A stretch of DNA of 64,000 bases, from positions 806,001 to 870,000 of the forward strand of contig OU452200.1 of NCBI GenBank assembly GCA_911728435.2. Direction: 5' to 3'. Of the stretch, positions 34,031 to 46,588 are shown piece by piece. How positions within the stretch are numbered: the stretch's first letter is position 1; every line of letters starts with the position of its first letter. The position numbers and the translations under genes were made by a program. This DNA comes from Apoderus coryli (Eukaryota > Arthropoda > Insecta > Coleoptera > Attelabidae). The notes under the pieces were generated by a model. It was not told where the DNA came from. It searched no databases and worked only from the letters and a program-made list of their open reading frames with translations.

Positions 34031-37000
34031 CTCTCTTTATCAGAAGAATAGAAATCAATATAAAGAGAGATAAATAACTATGCAGATCAGTTAAGTAGAG
34101 GCAGAATCGCAATCCACCCTGAAGATTGTGCTTCGGTTGTGGCTTGGATGGAAAGCTTCCTCAAGTTTTTTTCGGGTCATAACCGTAAACCCTCGACGCT
34201 CGTAATAAGTATCTTAAGCGATTTCGAATATGAATACGATGTCTAAATGATTTGTTAAGTAAATTCCTATGTAAGAATGCCAAAACAGCGCACATTAGGT
34301 CAAATATATTCCACAATAAGGGGAAAAAGTAAATACTCCTGAGCTTTCAAAAACACAAATGTATGTTCACTCACCTTTCGAAAATTTGAATAAATTGCTT
34401 CTAAAATGAATTTTAAATCAACAGATTTATTATACAAAAAATTGGTAATTTCTTTGTGATATATTTCGATGGTAAAACTGTGTATCGTTTTCCAACAACT
34501 TATTAGGTATGTAAACCTGATTAACCTTTCAGGGATATTTAAATAATAAACTCTTAGTGCCGAAATAACAATATACGACCATAATAACGATAATAAAAAG
34601 CAACGTTAATTACCTTCTCCGGTAGATTTGGATGCAATGTCACGTACCAGACGTATATCCCATAAAATTTCCTACACTCTCAATCGTATACATTTTATAA
34701 ATAAATGGGAATATAAAAATTGAATAATATGCAGACCTACAAGGTACCCTCGGCCCGAAGACCTATTGAGTATTCAAAAATTAAACCGACAAATGTCGAA
34801 GACTGTTCTGTGCAGCAATTAAAGCTGAATAAAAGAATGTATAGAAATAAATTATAAAGGAAAAATAGAAACCATTGGAAAATCAATCAATTCCAATAAC
34901 TCTAAGAATTGAATTGAAGTGTTTTTACAAAAGTTTGCCTACGGCACTTTTTACAAACTGAAGGCTTGTTCTACTTAAAATCGTAGGTAATTCCTCAGAC
35001 AATTTTATGTGTAAGTTTTTGTAATTGCTAAGGGCAATGCAAATTGCTTATCGAGCTTTTTTTGTTGTTACTTGAAGGCTTAAGGAGTGATCCTAGATAG
35101 ACATAACATGACTGGAAGAGCAGCACAAAAAAGACGATATCCAAATCGACAGCAGCAAGATTGACATCTCACAGGCTGTTCGGAAAGACTTGGCAGCTAA
35201 AGCCAAATATGGCAAACGGTGATAGAGCATATAAATTAAGCCTAAATATATACAGAAGCAAACTAAAAAGTCATATGGAAATCCTGAATAAAGATTTTCA
35301 TTACGTATTTCGGTCACTTTAAGACAGCTCTACTTGACCTGAAAAAACAATATTTTTAGGATAGCTTTCATAGTCAAAATGACTGTGACAAAAAGAAAGA
35401 TGAGTGGATTTCTAATTATTCTGATTTCAATTTTCCACTTTTTTTACTGAACCCCGTACATGATTCATGCAGCGTGGATATGGCTTGTCAACCTGTTATA
35501 ACAAACAACAAAAATACGGTTGAAAAAAACGAAAACTAAAAGAGAGAAAAAATGCTAATGGCAAACAGATGTTAACGATTTTGACTGAATGTTTTGTTCG
35601 TGTTGAGTTACATTTTTTTTCATACAATTTTTATATACAATTGATTCCATTAGATATATTGATTCCCTAAAAGCATAGTAATGTCCAGCCTTGATTTCAA
35701 TGAAAAATTATAAATAAAAACTGCAAGATACATTTTTCAGTGTAGGTACTTCATATTTTCATTATGTAATAATATATTCGAATATATGCTGACATATTTT
35801 AGCTGATATGCCGCTTTTTCTTCTTCCAGCATATAATGAGTTTTGACATGCCAAATCTTTCACAAGTTTAAAAACAAAACAAAAGCCGCCGTCGACCAGG
35901 CCATATTACAGCCGAAAAACGTTCGTCACAAAATTAAAAACGGATCCATTTAAACAAAATTCAATCTCACACTGAATTAAATTTGAGTAGGTACCTATTT
36001 TTATTTCAGCACATATAAACGTTTTTAAAATATCCATGATTTATAATTTTATCGCCTTGTTCGGACTGTAAAAGAACACCGCATATTTTTGATGAATGTC
36101 CATCAAACAGTTCCAAATATAATTTAACAAAACACGTAATTCATATTAGATGATACAGTGAAGTAATTTCCACTGGTTTATTGATTGAAAAAAGAGCCAC
36201 GTTTCGGTGTTTCAGACCGTCCAAGCTTTGCTGGCGTGGGCGCGATCCTTGACCAAGACCCACAGCTAAAATCGCATAGCGTCAGGCAGGATGCTGGAAG
36301 AAGACCACCTCTACTAATCCAAAGTTAACCGAACGTGTTGTTTAAGAAATTGTGTCTTGTTAAAAGTAACCTCACTGGAGATTGACAAGAGGTGCATTTT
36401 CCTCCATGAATGAGAATGGTGTAGTAGTTATTATTTTCCTTAACGGTTTGTTGAAAAAATAAGAGCCCAAGCACTCTAAATTTGCTCACAAACATTTACC
36501 TTCCTTCCTGCACGTGCTCTTGTACTTTCCTCGGTCTCCCAGATGACATAGTTGTGCTTGTTTTGAATTTGTGTTTGATTTTTCCTCTTTGTGAACTGCT
36601 GCACAATCTGCAACTGGTATTGCACAAAAATTTCAAGCAGTAGGTGTGGGTAGGCTGCAATCGTCTTGAGCCAACAATGTCCAAACCAGTTACTCCTGTA
36701 GTCAAACACCATAAATTCGGACAAAACTGTTTATAGTTTTCGAGGCAAAAATTTTGTATTTTTAAATTTGGAAGAATAGGAAAATCTCCAAACGCAAAAT
36801 CAAGCGAACAGTCTGACCTAATTGCATTGAACAAATTTTCATTCATGCTATACAATGCCACTTTAAATTTGCGATCTTCGATACATATTCTTTTTTATTT
36901 TCGGAAAATTAAATATCAACCACAATAGAAATTGTATGTCATCGTGATTGTGGTAAAACGTTAATAGCTGCTGGCTTCGAACAAAAGAAATGCTAACAAA

Positions 37001-37289
37001 TGACCTAAATTTCGCAACAACACAATGTAGCTCAAATGTTTATAACCCAAGAGTTAGTGAGTGCTCTTTTTATGCTGACTATGAGAAATCGGACATATTT
37101 AACTCAATGAAAAGAGACAGACAAATCCTTAATGTTCCGCTGCACCATTTTACTTTTTATTGCCATTGGTACATCCACCAGAAATGTGTGTTACAAAAAG
37201 TTACAATACAGAAATACTGACCCAATCAGGTCCAATCCAAACGTTTAGTTGATCTTCACAACGATCTTCATGCCATGAAAGAATGTATT
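34031..37289. other. No certain gene; weak transposase-like traces
   Basis: A long AT-rich stretch. Near 36225-36330 a plus-strand read VGAILDQDPQLKSHSVRQDA resembles a transposase helix-turn-helix. On the minus strand near 36550-36500 the frame MSSGRPRKVQEHVQEG runs into GTAAAT, a possible splice donor. Neither is strong enough to call. Confidence 0.25.
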
Positions 37290-37670
37290 AAACAGTTCGT
37301 GCTCGATCGTTACATTGTAGTTTATGATCACTGGTGATCATGACAGAAGAAAGTGTGACATAACGAAAGCTTCTTTCAGTGAAGTACCATCTCAAAAAGA
37401 TGGGCCTAACCGAGGACGACACTTGTCGGTTTTGCGAAGACGCAACAGAGACAACAGAGCACGTGCTCTGTGCATGCATGGCACTTTTCTGCAAAAGGCT
37501 TAAACGCGTTGGAGGGGTGACCCGACGACGTAGAGAATTTAGCCCCCAGAGAAATCATCAACTTCATGAAAACTGTGGGACAGCTGAACAATTCATAGAT
37601 TAAGTCATTCACAAAAGATCTTCTGCAGGTCGAAGTGAGGGGAGGCCAAACCGCCTAAACGACTCCGATA
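37290..37670 (+). pseudogene. I/R1-type LINE ORF2 C-terminal zinc-knuckle region
   Basis: Reads YHLKKMGLTEDDTCRFCEDA, then TETTEHVLCACMALFCKRLK (37382-37500). The CxxC...H..C spacing after GL.ED is typical of the C-terminal cysteine-histidine motif of I- or R1-group LINEs, downstream of RNase H. The upstream part (37300-37380) is broken but has LNYHLSL-like residues. Nothing of RT is present. Confidence 0.65.
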
Positions 37671-38544
37671 AAACAATCTACATGACACTTGATATCCACT
37701 TTTATATCAAGTGAACGAGAGGCTGCAAGAACATTCATCATAAGAGATGATAAAGTCGTGATGTGTCTCCTTATCATATTTTCGATATTACGAACTTTAA
37801 CCTTTAGTAGCAATTTTTAGGATAACGTAATTTGAAAATCCATACCAGCTCTTGCTCTACATGGTCGCATTCACCAGCTGTCTTTGCACTTGCACTAGAA
37901 CTCGATCCTGCAATGGCATTTACATAATAACGTCTATCGATCAGTTTCCATTCCGGCTATATATTGATAGGTACCTGCATTATAACACATAAGTTGCATA
38001 GGAGAAGAAATGGAGCGTATATACACACTTAGCTATACATACCAATAATAATACTTCTACCTACAAGGACCTAACTGTATTTTATACTTAATACTGTTAA
38101 AATAAGTGGCTCGCTGCGCCTGATGCCTGGTGCTCGCTCGCACACTTAAGAAGTCGTAGTGGAAGGTACGTCGTAATAATTGTGTAAAAGAACTTAGGTT
38201 TATATCAGTGCGAAGAAAGTACTGTTAGATATTTTGTATTGCTAATAAGCCGATGACATTGGACAGCAACACGCAAGATGCATAGCAGGATTTTATTTAA
38301 ATAGTTGTTAACTAAATGGTGTAGAATTTCTCACAGTTTGATTAATTTTTCTGGATTTTCATTGGTTAAATCACAACTGGATATTACCTTTCAGGTCTTT
38401 AAAAATAATACTGAATCCACATACACAAAGGAACCTGCAAGTGTTCAAATAAAAATAAATGTGTTAGCCGCACTAACAATAGACACATGCACCTGCTGAT
38501 AGAAACGAAGAAGCTAGGTGGTTGCACATTTAAAGATTTCCTAA
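37671..38544. other. No recognisable gene
   Basis: No domain was identified. The region 38100-38170 is slightly richer in GC. Confidence 0.35.
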
Positions 38545-38598
38545 CCGTATATTGAACAAGATCCAAGTATTTCTAGTCGAACAATTGCTGATGCTTTC
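38545..38598 (+). pseudogene. Possible mariner-type HTH scrap
   Basis: YIEQDPSISSRTIADAF resembles the helix-turn-helix of mariner/Tc1-type transposases. It ends where Crypton-like copy 2 begins, so it may be the insertion target. Confidence 0.3.
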
Positions 38599-39135
38599 AG
38601 TAGTAATACCCCTAGGGTCTTGATAATACCGAGATAATTTTGTCATAGAGAATGCCGAAAGCGTGTTGCTATGATCCTTGAGCAACTCGCTTGAAGGATT
38701 CTCTATGACAAAATTTTGAGTATTTATCAAGGCCCGAGAAGTATTCGATAAGATAATTTTTTACTTTGTAGATATCGAAAATTTGATTGTCAATCTGACG
38801 TTTAATAATTTTCAGTACAAAATGTATTAGTTTTAATCAAACAAATATTATTCATTTTTATTTAAAACTACAGTTGTGCAAAGTACAATTGGTAAATGTT
38901 AAATTGGAAGAAGAGTTTGCTGAAGTTGACGGATTGTTAATTTCCACTGTTGAGGAAATTCCTCGCATGTTGTTGATTATTTCACCATGGCGTTCTTGGT
39001 TAATATTCAAGTACGGTTTAATTGAATTAGAGCTGCTATGTCCTGTTATTTTTATTAATTGCTGTTCAGGAATTCCTTTATTTTCCAAATGGCTAACTGC
39101 AGTTGATCTGTTCGAATGATTGGATATCTTTTTAT
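38599..39135 (-). mobile_element. Crypton-like element, copy 2 (5'-truncated)
   Basis: Begins with AGTAGTAATACCCCTAG at 38599. The terminal hairpin (38619-38732) lacks the GC-rich tip seen in copies 1 and 3. The coding part (to about 39135) is 95% or more like copy 1 and keeps HSNRSTAVSHLENKG, KITGHSSSNS and IKPYL. Sequence homology stops near 39135, within the catalytic domain; the first catalytic Arg and the N-terminal half are lacking. Confidence 0.75.
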
Positions 39136-39402
39136 ATCTTCTTTCGACATCGACCATTTCATGTCCGTGTCTTCCCCTGAACTATTATTCCTAGACCACA
39201 ATATTCAGCCACAGTTCCTCCTACTTGTAATTTCTTCTGTATGACAGCTTTTGGGTTGAATTTTCGATTTGATCTATCGTATTTGAAACGATGCCCACGA
39301 ATCCAAACGACCACAGCGGACCAAACCCGTGTTACTCGCCTGACCTATTGCACGCAGCGTCTGTGCATCAGAGAGGGTGTGAGAGTGTAATAGGAATATC
39401 GT

Positions 39403-39477
39403 GGTGACACGTTGGATTCATGCGGCCAACCCGGCTGTTTGAGCTATCGCCTGGCCTCGTGAGACCAATGTGTCACC
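39403..39477. repeat. Hairpin in a GC-richer island
   Basis: GGTGACACGTTGG at 39403-39415 pairs with CCAATGTGTCACC at 39465-39477 (12 of 13). A partial second stem lies inside (GCGGCC with GGCCTC). The surrounding 39250-39480 is visibly richer in GC than the window and contains no recognised gene. It may be part of an element end. Confidence 0.6.
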
Positions 39478-40964
39478 ATAAAAACAAAAGTCAAAAAAAC
39501 TAACTTCTAATTAAAAAAACATATATTTTTCAAGAGTATATTTTAATGTTTGTGTAATTGCCAACACTTTTCTAGTTTCGTTGAAAGTAGCCCTTTATTA
39601 TTAAAAACCGCGCTGACAAATATCAAAGTATCATCCAAAAGATGATGGGTTTATGGAACATTTTTATTTTACTTTTCGTGTTAAAGTAAGCCCAATACTC
39701 ACCCTAATAATTATCCCATTTACCTATCTGGTTTTTATTTCATGTGGAAAATGCAGAATTAAAGAATAAATAATATCTACAAAAAGGAATGTTCATAGCG
39801 TCAAAATTATTATATTTATTTTCGTCTAAGACCTGAATCAACAATAATAAATACCTGATGTTAAGTCAGGACAAGTGCTCAAAAGGTTCCGATTACATTC
39901 TCGTTTTCTATGGTAAATATTTGACATTCAACAATATCAGGTATAGAGTATAGTATTTTTTTATACAAATTTACAGATGGTTTGAACAACTAACTATAAG
40001 GTTGTATGCGATAGGTGTGGTTTTATAAAATAAATAGGAACTATTGCTATAAATCAATTCCTTTTGAGGTTATGCAATGATAAAAATTAGGAGCTTGGAC
40101 TAATAAAAGCAAAAGCCATATTTTAAGTCATTATCTATGCGGTTTCATTATTTCGATAATTTATAGGAAAACACACTTGCCTTAACTAGACTAGAAAACA
40201 AAAATTATGACCCATATACTCTTGTCAAGCGATACCATATGTTTTCACATAAGTAACCTTTTTTTTTTTAATATAATATCAAAGATCACGTCCTAAATCT
40301 GTCCCTTTACTGCTGACATCATGTAAAACGATATTATATATAGCCCGAAGGACCAGCAGTGCAGGTGATTTTTTTTTTTTGTCTTTTCTACTATATCAAA
40401 TTTTCTACCTCTCCTATTAAAAAAAAATCTGTAATAAATTTTACAATGACTATGACATTTTTGTGGACGATAGTAATTATTTAAAAATTAATTTAGGTAA
40501 AACATGTCCTATGAATTCCACAATATATTCATTCTATGGTTGGGTTTTCGGCATCGGCTATTAAATATTTTTATACAGTGGAACACGCCATGGGGTTTCA
40601 CTCAACACGCCGGTGCCGATACCAATTTTTCAAATAACTTTCTAACGGCATATTTCAATTTTTTATTATATTAAAAAAGCAAACAAAATGACCTTTTGAC
40701 TGCATTTGGGCAGAATATTTAATCGTTCCCTGAGCGAGACAGTATTAATAATTGATAGTGAACGTATTTATAAACGCAGAAAATCTATTTCTAGAAATCT
40801 ACACGGAAAAAAATAACTCGTAGTTATATGAAAATTTCATACACGCTATATTGCGAAACACATGTGAAAAAGTTTGTGAGTGTTGATTTCTTATTTCTTT
40901 TTAGATGCTGCACCTTCTGGGCCAATAAGTGCAGATTGCTTTAACCTCTCGGCGACAACTGTTC
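39478..40964. other. No recognisable gene; one small hairpin
   Basis: AT-rich. A short imperfect inverted repeat (TCGGCATCGGC near 40548 with GCCGGTGCCGA near 40609) flanks repeated AACACGCC strings. Nothing coding was identified. Confidence 0.35.
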
Positions 40965-41600
40965 AAGGGACCTAATTAGTTATAGCGTTGATTTGGGGCA
41001 AGGCACCGCTATGGCAAATTATCTTTAAATTTCAAAAGGCGGCTGTACGCGTAATGGTTAATGCTGGATATAGAGATCCATGCAAACCCTTCTTTAAAAA
41101 ATTAAATATTTTAACAATTCCTCCTCTGCAATGCATTTTTTATATTAGGGAAAATCTCAATACTTTAATAAGTCATGAGGATCTACACTGATATGAAACG
41201 CGGCATAAGAAAAACCTGTGTCTGTCCCGGCACAGATTAGCTTTGACAGATCGACAGTTTCAGGTTATGGCCGTTAGTTTCTATAATCATCTCCCTCGTC
41301 AGATAAAAGATATTGCAAACAACAATAAATTTAAAGTTGAAGTGAAAAAACAACTTCTTGAGATTGTCCCATATGACTATGCTGACTATCTCACCAACAA
41401 ATTTTGAGTCAATTTTTTACACTCTAGTGCTTTGTTAATCTTAAGTTATATTATAGTCTGTTGATTGTTGTTGTAATATTTGAATTGTGCCCCTTTAGAC
41501 TATTTATTGGAGTTTTAAGTGACTTTTATGTACTTTGTTTTACTGTTTTGTATAACTATTGTTATATAGGCAAATAAAGCATTATTATTATATGGAGCTC
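40965..41600 (+). pseudogene. Jockey/CR1-type LINE 3' end
   Basis: ORF2 C-terminus: IWGKAPLWQIIFKFQKAAVR, then VMVNAGYRDPCKPFFKKLNI and FYIRENLNTLISHEDLH, followed in the next frame by HKKNLCLSRHRLALTDRQFQ and DIANNNKFKVEVKKQLLEI. The ORF ends near 41407. The 3' UTR ends with AATAAAGCATTATTATTA at about 41575-41594. The RT core is absent. A second copy of this family, on the minus strand, is at 53605-54170. Confidence 0.8.
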
Positions 41601-42200
41601 ACAGATTCTTCTCTCGTTTAGGATTAAACAGAACTTTTGCACTCCTTCAAATCCATTTAAGAACATCCACTAAAAACCACCTCGTATATTCTATAAACAC
41701 ACTGCACCTATGCATTTTATGCAAATCATTATAAATTTAAACAATCATTTATGTAACAGAGCACGTTCCGTTAAATTACAACAGGAAATTACCAATAACT
41801 AATTATTAAATGATAATTTTGAAAGGATAATGCGACTAATTTTATAGCTTGTCCATCGTATTTTAGTGGATATAATGCTCATTACATCCTGACGAGCAAA
41901 TCGCCTGTCAATTATTATTATTATTATGCGCAAGATTTGATGGTTTGCGTTTATATTTTTTATCCAAACAGACACATAACCACTTGAAGTAGAAGATTTC
42001 AAGAGATGACTAAAAGATGTTGGTCAAATACAAATTTGCAATCAACTAGATGAAATGATAAGCATTTCTGTTCGATATTGGACCAAGTAGCTTCGATATT
42101 TGAGCTAAAGCATGTCGATTAAAATAATTGTCAAGTAGACATTAGCTGTTCATTTTAGCATACCAAACAAATATGAGAGTATATACGAACGTTATTTATT
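41601..42200. other. No recognisable gene
   Basis: AT-rich. Nothing recognised. Confidence 0.35.
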
Positions 42201-42283
42201 GAATGCCAAACGACATGTGGCTAATTCGTCATTAAGGATAGTTTCTTAGGGCTTGAGTGATAGCGTCCTATTCCAAACAAAAG
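42201..42283 (-). repeat. Solitary diverged monomer of the 174-bp satellite
   Basis: On the minus strand it matches part of the array unit at 51520-52660: TAGGACGCTATCA, CTAAGAAACTATCCTTAATG and ATGTCGTTTGGCAT. A stretch of about 13 bp is missing in the middle. It is in reverse orientation about 9 kb from the array. Confidence 0.8.
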
Positions 42284-42429
42284 CATTAACAAATTGAAAC
42301 CTGTTACTTGTATTTATTAAAAAATCTGGGAACAAAATATTCTCTTTTGCATACTTTCGACAACTAGTTTGAAAGTTGCATCTCGGAAACATGGTTTCGA
42401 AAGCCTTTGACCGCTTTTGAAAATTGAAA

Positions 42430-43010
42430 ATTGAAAATCGTTATGTGGCATGCGATTCATCTTGGAACACTGTTACACTAGTCTGTTGCTTATTTTCCAG
42501 CTCGTATAATACATTCATCATGGTTCATCACCTTTGACCATGTTGTATATACAAATTTTGCAGTTTCTAGGTCGCATTTGTTTAACAATTGACACTAACT
42601 GTTGTTTGAGCTTCCGTTTATTTTGTGGAATCCATCTAGATCATATTATGTTTCTCACAAATAAAACTTCATGCAAAATTGAATGTATTGCAGTGTACTA
42701 TATTATGCCAAGACATGCCTCTGTCTCACATAACTTACTTTGGCTGATCTTCACGTGATTCATCACTCACTGATACATGGCCATGACGAAATTCTGCAAA
42801 CCAATTGTTCACTCTCTTCGTTATCAGAAGTTGACAAAGTTTGGGTTCCCCCGCTACTAAAGCTCTGACCATTGATCTGTGTGCTCAGGAGCTCAAGCAG
42901 GAGCACTGTGCGTGACCTACCAAAATTTGACCAATGCGATGTAATGCACCTTGTGGAGTAGGACCTTAGAAATCGTAAAAATCATTCAACGAAAACCTTT
43001 ACGATCAATC
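42430..43010 (-). pseudogene. Mariner transposase N-terminal region
   Basis: Minus strand: NWFAEFRHGHVSVSDE near 42800-42750, NHVKISQSKLCETEACLGI, then RWIPQNKRKLKQQLVSIVKQ near 42625-42560, ending near 42430 before the second Asp. The frames are broken repeatedly. The N-terminal start would lie near 43010. Different from the 14-kb and 28-kb mariners. Confidence 0.6.
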
Positions 43011-43424
43011 TCCATTTCCATTTCAATCTCCATGTTAAAAGCACCATCTTGTGGTCATTTGTAAAAAACATAAACGTTGACCCTCGTAACATTGTGTCTA
43101 TACACTCCCGATCACACCCTGGTAGTACATATTTTTGGTAGTTTTGGAAATAAAAGAAGCACTAATATCGTTAAAAATAATTTTTTTTCAACAATTTCCC
43201 TAAAGGTTTACCACTTTGTATTTCGTAGTAATGTGTATAAACATTTGTCTCTCTCATTTAATTGGTGCAGTAAAACTAATTGGGCACAACCTCAAGCGTT
43301 TTCCAGGAATCACTGGAACAAATCCTGAAGACTATGTAAATTGTATCAAAAAGAATAAATTTGACTTTCATTTGAGATAAAGTTGAGAATCCAGGGAATT
43401 TAAATCAGGGCTATTAGGAAGGCA
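43011..43424. other. No recognisable gene
   Basis: The short plus-strand frame 43077-43328 is unrecognised. Confidence 0.3.
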
Positions 43425-45545
43425 AGGGATTTCAGTAATAATTTTTGTCGGCAGAAGGAGCCTTTAGAATATATAGAAACTATAGAAAGCTTGGATCTGA
43501 TTATTACAGGTCTAAATACGTTGAGTTGAGGCGCTTGATCAAGTCTCAGATAACGACTGATTTTAGCACATATCTGTCAACTATCGAGAGAGATTTGCAA
43601 CGCGATCCGGCTCGATTTTGGTCTTATATAAATAACAAACGTGGTAATTCCAGAATTCAGGGATGACGCTTCAGAGTATGATGATCCGCGGCAAATTGTT
43701 GACGCTTTTACTAAATACTTTCAGAGTGTTTATTTGGAATCAAACCCTCAGCATACTGAGACTTTGCCGGATGCCATTGGAAGTAATTGTGATCCGGAGT
43801 GTATTCATCCAGTGACGGCTGAGGACATTATCAATGCAAGTAAAAAACTGAAGCCTTAACCTACGTCTGGAGCGGACGGTGTGCGCCCAGTTTTGTTGTA
43901 AAGGACTGTATTTATCCTTTATCTAATCCCTTGTGTCATATTTTTAATTTAATTCTACGAACTAGCACATTTCCGGACTTGTGGAAAACTGCAAGAGTAA
44001 TTCCAATTCTGAAGAAGGGAGACCCTAGTATCATTACTAATTATAGACCTATTTCAATTTTGTGTAATTTTTCTAAATTGTTTGAAATAGTGTTGTATCA
44101 ATATATATTCTCCGCTGTTAAAAATTCTATTACAGCTAAACAACATGGCTTTTTCTCAGGCAGATCATGCGCGACAAACTTGGCTTGCTTTTCACAGCAT
44201 GTTTGTGAAGTCTTGGACACGCGTGGTCAAATTGATACGGAATGTATACGGATTTCAGAAAAGCCTTTGATCAGATCGACAACTATGTTCTATTGAGAAA
44301 GCTTGAAAATTTTGGTTTTTCGTCGGGGTTGGTCGGCCTACTTAAATCTTATCTGTTGGACCGTCGCCAGTTTGTGAAATATGAAGGGTATGAGTCATTC
44401 AAGTTTGTACCTACATCAGGCGTACCACAGGGATCCAACTTAGGTCCATTGCTGTTTATTATTTTTATTAACGACATTTTCGATTGTGTGTTATGCAATG
44501 GGCTACTGTTTGCTGACGACTGTTTGTATCTTCAAAGATGCTTGCATTTTCTTGCTGACTGGTGTGATAGAAACAAGTTGCATCTGAATATAGACAACTG
44601 TAATGTGGTGACCTATACGAGAAAAGACAATAGAATTACTTTTAATTATTACATTGACGGTTCTGTCTTGAATCGAGAGACGGTTCTCAGGGACTTGGGT
44701 GTTTATTTTGATGAGCGTTTCTCCTTTGGGAGCACGTCTCGCGACATTGCACTAAGCTGCTTGGTTTTATCCTAAGAAACTGTAAATATTTTAATAACAC
44801 CAAAACGTTTAAAATTTTATTTAGTGCTTTTATAAGATCCAGACTGGAATATTGCCAAATTGTATGGCACCCTATTTATGATAGACATGCTGAGACTCTA
44901 AACGCGGTGCATCGAAGATTTCTGAAATATTTGATATTTAGGGATTATGGTGTTTATCCGCAGAGGGGAGCCGAGTATCAGATTTTACTATACGAGTGCG
45001 GGGAGACCTCACTGGAAAGCCGTCGAAGACTGCTAGCCGTTAAGTTTTTGCACAGTCTATTGCATATCTCAACAGACTGTGAGTATTTATTGTCTCAACT
45101 GAATTTTCTAATACCACGACAGGCTGGCAGGCTTAGGTTCACATTTTACGAGGATCCTTGTCGTACCAACATAATGCTTCAGTCTTCTGTACACTATATT
45201 TGTGACGGTTTTAACAGAGTATCGCACTTGCTTGATATCAACCACAGCACGCTCGCGAATATTGTTGCCACAATGTCGGGTTTGTTTTGGTGAATTAGAG
45301 TAGATACCTACTTATTTTTATTAGAGTAGATACCTACTTATTTGTGTGTAGTTTCTGTTATTATATTGAATTATGTTTTGATGGTTTATTCTGTTTTTCT
45401 ATTCTCTTTTTTTAATTTTCATTCATTCATTTTTTGTATGAAAAGATATTTTTTTTTTGTTTTTTATATGGACACGGATATAATGTGATTATGTTTCCTG
45501 TAATTGGGGTTGTACCCTGTTGGAAATAAAGAACTATTTATTTAG
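43425..45545 (+). pseudogene. Jockey-type LINE, most complete ORF2 in the window
   Basis: Reads from the linker before RT to the 3' end. In order: YRNYRKLGSDYYRSKYVELR (43466), FRDDASEYDDPRQIVDAFTK (43650), a TAA stop near 43858, then LWKTARVIPILKKGDPSIIT and NYRPISILCNFSKLFEIVLY. After ITAKQHGFFSGRSCATNLA comes a frameshift near 44245, then YTDFRKAFDQIDNYVLLRKL, SGVPQGSNLGPLLFIIFIND (44415) and LLFADDCLYLQRC with intact FADD. LRDLGVYFDERFSF precedes another frameshift near 44770. The post-RT region is SRLEYCQIVWHPIYDRHAET, RRFLKYLIFRDYG and so on to a stop near 45292. The 3' end has AATAAAGAACTATTTATTTA at about 45526-45545. The endonuclease is absent. Confidence 0.85.
45294..45343 (+). repeat. 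26-bp tandem duplication in the LINE 3' region
   Basis: ATTAGAGTAGATACCTACTT followed by T-rich sequence is present at 45294-45319 and again from 45320, both nearly perfect. Confidence 0.8.
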
Positions 45546-46465
45546 CTGCAATCAAAAGCCATGTCTGAAGCAGATCGATATTTTCAAAAACATTGAAGCA
45601 ACTACTAATGAGAGAATAGAATATTCCAAGAAAATTCTAATTACTCTTAACATACTAAAACATCTACAACAAAACCGAAAAAAAACACTATTAAGTCAGT
45701 TAAGGTTGATATTACAATGCATTAGTAGGGTTTATGAGCTGGAAAGTGCTTTTTATGAGTGACGAAGAAAAAATAATATATAAAAGGCGTTCTGTCGGCC
45801 ATCAAGTCTACACTTCTCGGGTTAAAGTTTTGCTTCAAAATAAGAAAGAAAGAAAATCATCGTACATTTTATTAGTCTCAGATGGAATGAATTCTAAAAA
45901 CCACACACTACTCAGGTGTGGTCTCCGATGCGGATGAGATAGTCTACGAGTTATACACAACAGGTAATATCGCTGTGCTGGTTGTATCAGATGATATAGA
46001 TAGAGAAGTTTAGTTTTATCGTGCACGTTTAATAAACGATCGTTTGTATAATATAAAATATTCAACAATTTTGAATCAATTATTTTAAGCCATTTCTTCA
46101 TTAGTATAGTGAAGAACTGATAATTTGGAATAACATAATTTAGAAAAATCAAATAATTTTCCTGAATATAGGCTAAACAGTTAAGTTATGTGTCATTTTC
46201 TCCTTTTTTAGTGCTTAAATTAATGGCGCAATCAGATTTACGCTAACTGTATTCGTTTAGTAGATACAGGGTGATTCTCAAACTCTATACTGGTTTTTTT
46301 TTCGCTCTCTTCCAATTCTGTTATTTATGGAGATGAGAAAAAAACTTTAAGTACGAAAGTTTTGTAAAATTTTACGTAGAATCCACTAGTGTAGTCAAAA
46401 ATAATATTGGTGTTTTAATTTTTGAGATATTCTTTAAATTAATAAAAAATAAAAATAAAATAACT
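45546..46465. other. No certain gene
   Basis: An open plus-strand frame at 45520-45762 (IFKNIEATTNERIEYSKKIL) and the frame at 45734-45937 show no domain I recognise. ATACAGGGTG at 46264 resembles a transposon end. Confidence 0.3.
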
Positions 46466-46540
46466 TTAATGATAAATCAAACTTCGTCTTCTCTACAAAT
46501 AAATCTCTTTATTTTGTTAAAAATTGTGTCACTAAATTAT

Positions 46541-46588
46541 TCAACCATACATTTGTTCGAGACATAATATTCTCATCTTCAGTGGTTA
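46541..46588 (-). ncRNA. Hammerhead-like motif, damaged
   Basis: Left-arm counterpart of the motif at 47356. CTGAAGA, extra T, GAGA/TCTC stem and TGGTTGA are kept, but the GAAAC-AU-GUA part is changed to GAACAAATGTA. Confidence 0.35.

Noticed and set aside
36180..36250. Ninth hammerhead-like motif (CTGAAACACCGAAACG on the minus strand)
   Set aside because: The box is CTGAAAC rather than CTGANGA and there is no stem II between it and GAAA.
36496..36861. 121-codon minus-strand frame
   Set aside because: No recognisable domain or repeat copy; the possible splice donor after MSSGRPRKVQEHVQEG is too weak to call a gene.
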